Origin: CAZYYO01 sp964650965
Lineage (GTDB): Bacteria > Bacillota > Clostridia > Lachnospirales > Lachnospiraceae
Direction: 5' to 3'
Length of the DNA stretch: 6,146 nt
Assembly (NCBI GenBank): GCA_964650965.1
Contig: CAZYYO010000107.1
Coordinates: 1-6,146 of the forward strand
The position numbers and the translations under genes were made by a program. The notes under the pieces are model-generated. The model had not been told where the DNA came from. It worked only from the letters and a program-made list of their open reading frames with translations, and did no database searches. Of this stretch, positions 1 through 6,146 are shown piece by piece. How positions within the stretch are numbered: the stretch's first letter is position 1; each line of letters opens with the position of its first letter.

Positions 1-1583
1 GAAAAGTACGAATTATGAAAGAGGCTGGATTTAATGCAATCCGAAGTTCTCATTACCCCATTAGTAAGTCCATGTTAAAGGCTTGTGATGAACTGGGAAT
101 GTATATCCAGGACGAAGCATTTGATTCCTGGATTGATAGTCCCGGGTTATATGGATATACACTGGACTTCAAGGAGGAATGGAAGAAGGATCTTACCAGC
201 ATGATAATGAAGGATCGTAATCATCCAAGTGTCATAATGTATTCTATTGGTAATGAAATCTCGGATACAGCGAATGCAAATGGAGTGGCATTAACGCAGG
301 AGATGACCGGGATATGTCATCACCTGGATAGTACGAGACCGGTAACGGTATGTCCTAATATTATGATGAACATGCTCACACAGAAAGGTATGTCCCTATC
401 CATTACGGGGGATAAGGTTCCACAAAAATCGGATATCACAGATCCACTGGAAGAGGATAAAGATTCCAAGATGGGTGGGTCAGCCATGATTAACATTATG
501 GTGGCTGCGGCACCGGCAATCATGAAGTTTCTTATGACTCCAAAACGTTCTGATCTAGGGGTGAGAGAGTGCTTTGAAAAAGTCGATATCGCAGGATATA
601 ACTATGGAGCAAAGGTATACGAGGGACATCATGAGATGCATCCGGAGCGTATTATTCTTGGTACGGAGGATATGCCACCGGCGATTGCCGATAATTGGGC
701 TATCGTTGAGAAGCATCCCTATGTAATCGGAGATTTCATCTGGACAGCCTGGGATTATTTGGGAGAAGGTGGCGCTGGAGTAATCGATTATGTTAAGAGT
801 ACCGGAACATTTACCAAGCCATACCCGATTATCTCTGCCAATACCGGAGTGATTGATTTGATTGGACATAAAGAGACCATTGGACATTTGACATCAATTG
901 TATGGGGGGCAGAGCAAAATCCATACATGGCAGTAAGACCCCTTAATCATGTTGGAGAAAAGACATTTTATTCCGGTTATCGTGATACAGACGGGATTGC
1001 CAGCTGGACTTGGAAGGGCTGCGAGGGTAAAAAGGCAGAAATTCAAGTATATAGCGCTGGTGTGGAAGTAGAATTAATCCAGGATGGCAAGTCTCTGGGA
1101 AGAAGAAAGTTAGAGAAGTATAAAACCACATTTAAGACGGTATATCAACCAGGAACACTAGAAACAATCAGTTATGATAGTCTGGGAAATCCTGTGGGAA
1201 TGTCCCAGCTTTCTACAGCACAGAAGGATACAATACTTCGAGTTACCTCTGATAAAAAGATATTAAAAGCAAATGGACAAGACCTGGCGTTTATTGATAT
1301 TGATATTACAGATTCCCAAGGCATTGTGAAAGTATTAGAGGATAGAACGGTAGAGATTTCAGTAAGCGGGGCAGGATGTCTTCAGGGAATTGGAAGCCCT
1401 AGAACGACCCAGGAATATACAGGTAAACAGTTTACAACCTATTATGGAAGAATGCAGGCTATTGTAAGAAGTAAGTTAGAAGAGGGAGATATTGTTATTA
1501 CGATTGGAACGGTAGACAATGATGGTAAGGAACCATTATTTACTCAAATTAGTCTAAAAACAGGAGAGGAGGAAAGCATGTGA
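1..1583 (+). CDS. Glycoside hydrolase family 2 enzyme (beta-galactosidase-like), 5'-truncated by window edge
   Basis: This is the C-terminal part of a GH2 retaining beta-glycosidase. The frame is already open at base 3 and reads K-V-R-I before the first Met at base 15, so that Met is internal. The N-terminal sugar-binding and Ig-like domains, probably 250-300 residues, lie upstream. Numbering from that Met: AGFNAIRSSHYP (4-15) is the classic GH2 barrel motif; YSIGNE (76-81) carries the acid/base Glu81; LGTE (215-218) carries the probable nucleophile Glu218; then WTAWDYLGE (243-251). A DUF4982-like beta domain covers about 343-400 and a GH2 C-terminal domain about 405-515. A Met-rich insertion (about 116-180) separates the two catalytic Glu. 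The Asn-x-Lys motif of beta-glucuronidases is not seen where expected (NTG at the equivalent loop), so beta-galactosidase or another beta-glycosidase activity is likelier. The stop overlaps the next gene. The family is certain; the substrate is not. Confidence 0.93.
   Translation, partial: KVRIMKEAGFNAIRSSHYPISKSMLKACDELGMYIQDEAFDSWIDSPGLYGYTLDFKEEWKKDLTSMIMKDRNHPSVIMYSIGNEISDTANANGVALTQEMTGICHHLDSTRPVTVCPNIMMNMLTQKGMSLSITGDKVPQKSDITDPLEEDKDSKMGGSAMINIMVAAAPAIMKFLMTPKRSDLGVRECFEKVDIAGYNYGAKVYEGHHEMHPERIILGTEDMPPAIADNWAIVEKHPYVIGDFIWTAWDYLGEGGAGVIDYVKSTGTFTKPYPIISANTGVIDLIGHKETIGHLTSIVWGAEQNPYMAVRPLNHVGEKTFYSGYRDTDGIASWTWKGCEGKKAEIQVYSAGVEVELIQDGKSLGRRKLEKYKTTFKTVYQPGTLETISYDSLGNPVGMSQLSTAQKDTILRVTSDKKILKANGQDLAFIDIDITDSQGIVKVLEDRTVEISVSGAGCLQGIGSPRTTQEYTGKQFTTYYGRMQAIVRSKLEEGDIVITIGTVDNDGKEPLFTQISLKTGEEESM
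1567..1572 (+). promoter_or_regulatory. Ribosome binding site for the esterase gene (AGGAGG)
   Basis: A perfect AGGAGG lies inside the last codons of the GH2 gene, 7 bases before the GTG at 1580. It decides the start of the esterase. The nearby ATG at 1578 is followed directly by TGA and cannot be a start, so GTG is the only well-placed initiation codon. The GTGA overlap (1580-1583) of start and upstream stop suggests translational coupling. Confidence 0.85.
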
Positions 1584-2551
1584 TTACAAAACATTCAAGA
1601 ATTAGTGAAATAAAAAAATTGCCTGAATTAAAGGAATGCAAAAACTATCTGTTAGGAGATGGGCTGCTTGGTGCATTTGGAGGAATCTTTCATTTAGACA
1701 AAATTACAGATGATGATATGGCTAGCAATATTGCTGAGGGAGCAAACCATATGGTGGAACTAATCCATGGGGGATATAAAATCTTCTATACACTATATGA
1801 TGAGAAGCAAGCAGCTCAGGATAGGGGACTCATGCAACAGGTCATGTTCCATTTCCCGGTAGCCCAAAAGAGCAAGGCAGTTGTTATCTGTCCAGGGGGC
1901 GGATATAGCATGGTATGCTCTTTACTGGAAGGTTTTACTCTTGCAAAGAGAGCAAATGAACTGGGATATCATGCATTTGTAGTGAATTATCGTACAGGAA
2001 AGGATGCAAGAGCACCACATCCTCAGGATGATTTGGCCTGTGCACTTAGATACATATTTAAAAATGCAGATACTTTAAATGTTGAGCCCAATGATTATCT
2101 TCTGGGAGGAGCTTCAGCAGGAGCCCATCTGGCAGGAACTTTCGCAACGAAAAATGTAGGATATGCTCAATATAAAATTCCAAAGCCAGGGGCGTTGTTC
2201 TTAGCCTATCCGGTTATTACTATGGGAGAGAAAACACACAGTGGTTCCAGAAAAAATCTATTGGGTAAGGAAGATGTTACCCCCCAGATGGTAGAAAAAT
2301 ATTCTATCGAATGTAATGTAACGAAAGATTATCCGCCAGTATATATCTGGCAATGCGACAGGGATAACACAGTGCCAATCGAAAATAGTCAAATGATGGT
2401 AAAGGCCTTGAAGGAACAGGGAGTGAAATATATATATAAAACATATGATTCTGATGTTCATGGATGGGGACTTGCCATGGGGAAACCGGCTCAGGGATGG
2501 TTAGATGCGGCAATTGATTTCTGGGAAATGTCAACAAAAAGTGAAAATTAA
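1580..2551 (+). CDS. Alpha/beta-hydrolase, carbohydrate acetyl-esterase/lipase type
   Basis: This 323-residue serine hydrolase probably removes acetyl or other acyl groups from imported sugars. CPGGGY (104-109) is the oxyanion-hole HGGG-type motif with Cys-Pro in place of His-Gly. GGASAGAHLA (176-185) is the nucleophile elbow with Ser179. CDRDNTVPIENS (259-270) holds the acid, most likely Asp262 from the D-x-x-V-P spacing. DVHGWGLA (292-299) gives His294. The full triad is therefore present. About 95 residues precede the oxyanion motif, longer than in minimal esterases of this group; this region resembles nothing I can name. There is no signal peptide or membrane segment, so the protein is probably cytoplasmic. 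The start is the GTG that overlaps the GH2 stop, with AGGAGG 7 bases upstream. Lying between a glycosidase and a sugar symporter supports a role on an acylated glycoside. A peptidase or other ester substrate cannot be excluded from sequence. Confidence 0.9.
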   Translation: MITKHSRISEIKKLPELKECKNYLLGDGLLGAFGGIFHLDKITDDDMASNIAEGANHMVELIHGGYKIFYTLYDEKQAAQDRGLMQQVMFHFPVAQKSKAVVICPGGGYSMVCSLLEGFTLAKRANELGYHAFVVNYRTGKDARAPHPQDDLACALRYIFKNADTLNVEPNDYLLGGASAGAHLAGTFATKNVGYAQYKIPKPGALFLAYPVITMGEKTHSGSRKNLLGKEDVTPQMVEKYSIECNVTKDYPPVYIWQCDRDNTVPIENSQMMVKALKEQGVKYIYKTYDSDVHGWGLAMGKPAQGWLDAAIDFWEMSTKSEN

Positions 2552-2563
2552 AATGAGAAAGTT

Positions 2564-2569
2564 GGAGGG
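2564..2569 (+). promoter_or_regulatory. Ribosome binding site for the symporter gene (GGAGGG)
   Basis: GGAGGG sits 8 bases before the ATG at 2578, in the 26-base gap after the esterase stop. It supports that ATG over the in-frame ATGs at 2605 and 2608, although an AAGAAGG at 2594-2600 could allow minor initiation at 2608. The gap holds no terminator hairpin, so the genes are probably co-transcribed. Confidence 0.8.
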
Positions 2570-2577
2570 TTATTATT

Positions 2578-3951
2578 ATGAGTAAGAAACAAAAAGAAGG
2601 ACGGATGATGAGTAACTGGTCAATCACATCCTATGGAATTGGAAGTGGCGGTGTTAATTTTGGAGTGTTGATTGTTAGCTTTGCCATGCTGTTCTTGACA
2701 GATTATATTGGTCTCAGTGCTGGCGTGGTGGCAATGCTTATTGCAGTAAGTAAGATTTTAGATGCAGTTACTGATATCTTTGCTGGAACAATCATTGACA
2801 GAACCAAACATAAATGGGGAAAAGCCAGAATATGGATTTTACGAATGATACCTCTGATGGTAGTAACCAATATTCTGTTTTTCTTCATGCCTACGGAAGC
2901 GTCAGATACTGTTAAATATATTTATTTCTTTGTTACATATACGATCTTCAGTGATTTGTTCTATACCATGTTTGGTATTGCCAATAATACCATGATGCTG
3001 TATGCAACCAAGAATACACAGGAACGAGTTTACATGAGTATGGCAACATTTATTGGAACTGTACTTTCAAGTATTATGGTTACTGCAACTTATATGGGAA
3101 TCATTGCTCATTTCGGAGGCGGTGTTGAAGGTTGGAGAATGCTGGCGATTATCTTTAGTATTATCTTCACAATTGCTCAATTGATTTATGTGTTTTCTAT
3201 TCGAGAGCTTCCACAGGAGGAAGAACAGAATAAACCAGAGCAGGGAATATTTGCAGATTTAGTTAAAAATATCAAGTTTTTATTCCGGAATAAATTCTTT
3301 CTGGAGCAGTTAGGGGTCATGCTGTTATATACCATGTCAGTGGCTGCAAGTACAGCAGTTATTCCATATTATTGTATTCGTGTTTTAGGAGATGCGGGAA
3401 ATGTAGCTGGTACACAGACATACCTTGGTTTAACAGCTTCAGGAACCATCATAGGTTTATTATTCTCAGCACTTTTCATTAAGAAGTTTGGAATGTATAA
3501 ATCAAATCTTTATACCAGAATTCTTGTATGTGCTGTATACGTCATTGCAATTATTGGTGGAGTTACTGGTAATTTCCCATTGCTGTTATTGGGAGAAGCA
3601 TTATTCTATGTCTTCCAGGGACCATATCTTGGAACCGTTGGTGCATTATTAGGAGAGGTATGTGAATATTCTAAATTAAAGGATGGCGTATCCATCGAAG
3701 CAACCGTAAGCAGCTGTAATTCCTTTGGAACCAAGGTTGGAAATGCATTAGGAGTTGCCTGCGTGGGTGCATTGCTTCAACTGGTACATTATGATGGCAT
3801 GTTAGATGTTCAGCCGGAAAGCAGTTTAAATATGATTCGTTTTATCTTCCTGGCTTTCCCCATTATCTGTCAGATTATTATTGCAATATTATTAAGTATG
3901 ATGAATATTGAGAAAGCAAATAAGGAACTTCGAGAGAAGGTAGCTTCATAA
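2578..3951 (+). CDS. GPH-family (MelB-like) glycoside:cation symporter, MFS superfamily
   Basis: This is a 457-residue inner-membrane transporter of usual length for the glycoside-pentoside-hexuronide:cation symporters. About 12 hydrophobic helices are visible, six on each side of a charged cytoplasmic loop near residues 209-240 that includes an EEE stretch. The family signature after helix 2 is clear: D62-A-V-T-D66, then D74-R-T and W-G-K (80-82). Asp62 and Asp66 align by eye with MelB Asp55 and Asp59, which bind the coupling cation. MelB's sugar-contacting Asp19 and Asp124 appear to be Asn27 and Gly133 here, which argues against a melibiose-type substrate. A second conserved patch, GEVCEYSKLKDG (about 360-371), matches the loop before helix 11. 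Position between an esterase and a rhamnosidase suggests it imports their substrate, or a released glycoside, with Na+ or H+. Family assignment is firm; the substrate is inferred only from its neighbours. Confidence 0.92.
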   Translation: MSKKQKEGRMMSNWSITSYGIGSGGVNFGVLIVSFAMLFLTDYIGLSAGVVAMLIAVSKILDAVTDIFAGTIIDRTKHKWGKARIWILRMIPLMVVTNILFFFMPTEASDTVKYIYFFVTYTIFSDLFYTMFGIANNTMMLYATKNTQERVYMSMATFIGTVLSSIMVTATYMGIIAHFGGGVEGWRMLAIIFSIIFTIAQLIYVFSIRELPQEEEQNKPEQGIFADLVKNIKFLFRNKFFLEQLGVMLLYTMSVAASTAVIPYYCIRVLGDAGNVAGTQTYLGLTASGTIIGLLFSALFIKKFGMYKSNLYTRILVCAVYVIAIIGGVTGNFPLLLLGEALFYVFQGPYLGTVGALLGEVCEYSKLKDGVSIEATVSSCNSFGTKVGNALGVACVGALLQLVHYDGMLDVQPESSLNMIRFIFLAFPIICQIIIAILLSMMNIEKANKELREKVAS

Positions 3952-3961
3952 ATCATGAATT

Positions 3962-3970
3962 AGAAGGGGA
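3962..3970 (+). promoter_or_regulatory. Ribosome binding site for the rhamnosidase gene (AGAAGGGGA)
   Basis: This purine-rich AGAAGGGGA lies in the 27-base gap after the symporter stop, 8 bases before a TTG at 3979. It is the only Shine-Dalgarno-like element near the start of the rhamnosidase. It points to a TTG start in the frame that carries the family's N-terminal residues. The only ATG in the gap (3955) is followed after one codon by TAG. Confidence 0.65.
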
Positions 3971-3978
3971 CTACAAAA

Positions 3979-6146
3979 TTGTTAAAATTACATTCTCTAA
4001 AATGCAATTATGAAATAGAACCAAAAGGGTAGAAGGCGCATGCGTTTTTAGCTGGAAATATGACTCCGCAAATCATAATATAATGCAAACATCATATCGA
4101 TTAATCATTCGCTGTGAAGGCGAGGTTATATATGATAGCCAAAAGGTGGAAAGTGAAAAAAGTACTTGTGTTGAAGCGAAGGAATTTCAGGTAAGTCCTG
4201 GTTGCGAATATGAATGGCAGGTTCATATCTGGGACAATCAGAAAGAAGAGGCGGAAGCTACATCATCTTTTGAGGGAGCCATTCGCCAGTGGAAGGCAAA
4301 CTGGATAGAGCCTGAAAATGGAGGGATTGGATACGAACCTCCAATCTCTGTCATTGCTGCGGCGGTAATAGGAAAGAAACCAAAGGGAAAACCTCAGGAA
4401 CGTCTCATGCCAGTGACAATGCTTCGTAGAGAATTCAATTCCAGGGAAAGCATTCGAAGTGCACGACTATATGCCACAGCACATGGAATCTATCAGATAG
4501 AAATCAATGGAAATTCCGTGGATGGAAGGAAATTTGCTCCGGAATATTCATCCTATCAGAAATGTCTGTTCTATCAGATCTATGATGTGACAAGCCAGAT
4601 TGAAATGGGCCAAAATACCATTGGAGTATTACTGGCTGACGAATGGTGGGGTGGTCGCTGCGGTATGGGAGGAGAGTGTCAATTATATGGAGACACCAGA
4701 GGCTTTCTCATGCAGCTTGAGATTACATATGAATCTGGTGAGACAGATTACATTCTTTCTGATCAGAGTTTTCATTGGTGTGATCAGGGATATATTCGAT
4801 ACTCTGATTTGTTTATTGGTGAAATGCAGGATATGAATTATTTAACATCATTCAGTGATTCTGACTATAGCGAAGATGCAAACTGGAACCCTGTGGTGGA
4901 GAAGGATTATGGGTATGATGGTTTAGTTCCACAAATTGCAGGTTCAGTTATGCCGCTGAAGAAGTTTCACCCGGTTCTTCTTGATAATCCAAAGAAGGAA
5001 GTGGTACTTGATTTCGGGCAGAACTTCGCAGGGGTTGTAAGAGCTAAAATCAGAGCACCAAAGGGTACTGTGATTACATTAGAGCACGCAGAAGTCCTAG
5101 ATAAGAAAGGAAATTACATTAACAATATTCTTGGTGTTAATAAGGATCAATGTGATGTTTTTGTTTGTAGTGATGGCAAGGAGGAAGTTTTTGAACCCAA
5201 GTTTACATATCATGGGTTCCGTTATGTGAGGGTACGTGGATTAGACACAGTGAATCCAGAGGATTTCACAGGAATAGCCCTAACCACAGAGATGGATAAT
5301 CTTGCAGAATTCTCCTGCAGCAATCAGAAATTGAATCAATTATACAGTAATAGCAGGTGGTCTGGTTGGGCTAATATGATATCGATCCCTACGGATTGCC
5401 CTCAAAGGGAGAAGGCAGGATGGACGGGGGATATTCAGATTTTTGCTCCTACAGCTTCCTATCATCAGGAGATGAATCCATTTCTCAGAAGATGGATGAA
5501 GAGTGTTGAGGCAGAACAGTTTGCAGATGGACAGATTCCACCTATTGTACCGTATACCAGATCTTATCAGAAAATTATGCAGGGAATTTTCCATGGAGAG
5601 CATTCCTGTGGATGGTCTGATTCCTGCATTATTGTACCTTATGTCATGTACCAGATGTACCAGGATAGGAAAATTCTAGAGGAGTACTATCCGGTTATGA
5701 GCCGATGGATTGGATATATTCAAAGAGAAGCAGAGACAAATGTTTCCAAAACTTTCGCAAAGAAAAAACATGTAACGCCGCGGGAAGTGGAGAATCAAAA
5801 GTATCTTTGGAATACGGGCTTCCATTTTGGTGATTGGCTGGTGCCAAGCTTTGAAGGCAAGGATACAATGAAAGTAAAGAAATATGAACTAATATTTGCC
5901 GCTATGTACTATGCTTATGATGCTAAAATGATGGCAGAGATTGCCAGCGTAATTGGTAAACTAGAAGACGCTGAGAAATACCAAAGATTATATCAGCGAA
6001 TACGGCAGGCTTTCATGGAGACCTATGTGCAGGAAGATGGCAGACTGGTTATGGATACCCAAGGGGCCTATGTGTGTGCTTTGTGGTTTGATCTGATACC
6101 CGAACATCTCATTACTAAGGCAGGAGATCGACTGGAGTATTTGATT
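3979..6146 (+). CDS. GH78 alpha-L-rhamnosidase, frame broken near the start, 3' end beyond window
   Basis: This enzyme would release terminal alpha-L-rhamnose from glycosides by inversion. From TTG 3979 it reads 17 codons to GGG (4027-4029) and meets TAG at 4030. The gene continues in the -1 frame, open from 4014 to the window end. With the frame restored, 723 residues are visible. In that numbering the domains are: an N-terminal beta domain with FSW and QTSYRL motifs; a Bac_rhamnosid_N-like domain (about 162-330) with INGN, APEYSSY and YDVTSQIEMGQN; a DFGQN segment (345-349) leading to FTYHGFRYVRV (409-419); then the catalytic barrel with PTDCPQREKAGWTGD, where Glu478 (bases 5409-5411) is the probable general acid. 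GFHFGDWL follows near 5820-5841. The catalytic base, expected near the C-terminus, lies outside the window. No signal peptide is seen, so it is probably cytoplasmic. It is last in the visible operon. Whether the native gene is intact depends on the frame break. Confidence 0.88.
4024..4032 (+). other. Frame break in the rhamnosidase gene: AAA GGG TAG
   Basis: The start frame reads Glu-Pro-Lys-Gly and then stops at TAG. One base back, the frame reads Val-Glu-Gly-Ala-Cys-Val-Phe-Ser-Trp and runs open to the window end. Both pieces fit the expected GH78 N-terminus (E-P-x-G, about 8 residues, F-S-W, then Q-T-x-Y-R). One missing G (GGG instead of GGGG) would join them exactly. The causes to consider are a sequencing or assembly error in the A4G3 run, a true one-base deletion, or -1 ribosomal slippage on A-AAA-GGG. 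Confidence 0.85.

Noticed and set aside
835..870. Beta-glucuronidase assignment for the GH2 enzyme
   Set aside because: The loop where glucuronidases carry Asn-x-Lys reads Asn-Thr-Gly here, so the carboxylate-binding Lys is missing. This rests on an alignment by eye.
555..887. 110-codon minus strand reading frame
   Set aside because: It is antisense to the GH2 catalytic region around Glu218, with no start signal or family resemblance.
2304..2627. 107-codon minus strand reading frame spanning the esterase-symporter junction
   Set aside because: It is opposite two well-supported genes and has no independent support.
3952..3978. Possible terminator or promoter between symporter and rhamnosidase
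   Set aside because: The 27 bases hold a ribosome binding site but no inverted repeat with a T run, and no recognisable -35/-10 pair.
4037..4044. CGCATGCG palindrome just after the frame break, considered as a hairpin or operator
   Set aside because: It is an 8-base perfect palindrome with no loop, inside coding sequence, and too short to form a convincing frameshift-stimulating structure.
4083..4085. ATG as the true start of the rhamnosidase, which would remove the need for a frameshift
   Set aside because: There is no Shine-Dalgarno sequence at a suitable distance, and the codons upstream in this frame encode conserved family residues (FSW and following). The good ribosome binding site instead serves the TTG at 3979.
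4600..4836. 78-codon + strand reading frame
   Set aside because: It lies wholly inside the rhamnosidase in another frame, has no ribosome binding site, and gives no recognisable protein.
5340..5603. 87-codon minus strand reading frame
   Set aside because: It is antisense to the rhamnosidase catalytic domain, including the DCPQRE motif, and is best explained as a shadow.

Overview
The window is a compact stretch of one operon, all on the + strand, from what looks like a gut-type Clostridia bacterium, most likely Lachnospiraceae. That placement is an inference from four things: the moderately AT-rich coding sequence, strong GGAGG-type ribosome binding sites, non-ATG starts (GTG and TTG), and protein variants that recall Bacillota polysaccharide-utilisation loci. 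No promoter, terminator, RNA gene, mobile element, CRISPR array or notable repeat was seen. The only non-coding DNA is two gaps of about 26 bases that hold ribosome binding sites.

Layout: (1) bases 1-1583, the 3' two thirds of a glycoside hydrolase family 2 (GH2) gene whose 5' end lies upstream of the window; (2) 1580-2551, an alpha/beta-hydrolase of the carbohydrate acetyl-esterase/lipase type, starting on a GTG that overlaps the GH2 stop codon; (3) 2578-3951, a 12-helix sugar:cation symporter of the GPH (MelB-like) family; (4) 3979-6146, a GH78 alpha-L-rhamnosidase with a TTG start, running off the 3' end of the window. The rhamnosidase frame is broken after 17 codons: the start and the rest of the gene lie in different frames, joined at an AAAAGGGT run directly before a TAG stop. 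Family-like sequence is present on both sides, and the remaining ~700 codons are open with the catalytic signature intact.

How the genes fit together: none of the three N-termini visible here (esterase, symporter, rhamnosidase) has a signal peptide, so this appears to be an intracellular pathway. The symporter would bring in a small glycoside or oligosaccharide. The esterase would remove acyl groups, the rhamnosidase would release terminal alpha-L-rhamnose, and the GH2 enzyme would cleave a beta-linked sugar. Plausible substrates are rhamnose-decorated plant glycosides or fragments of rhamnose-containing plant polysaccharides; the sequence does not decide between them. The families are all known. 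The frame break at the start of the rhamnosidase is the main point that deserves a second look.
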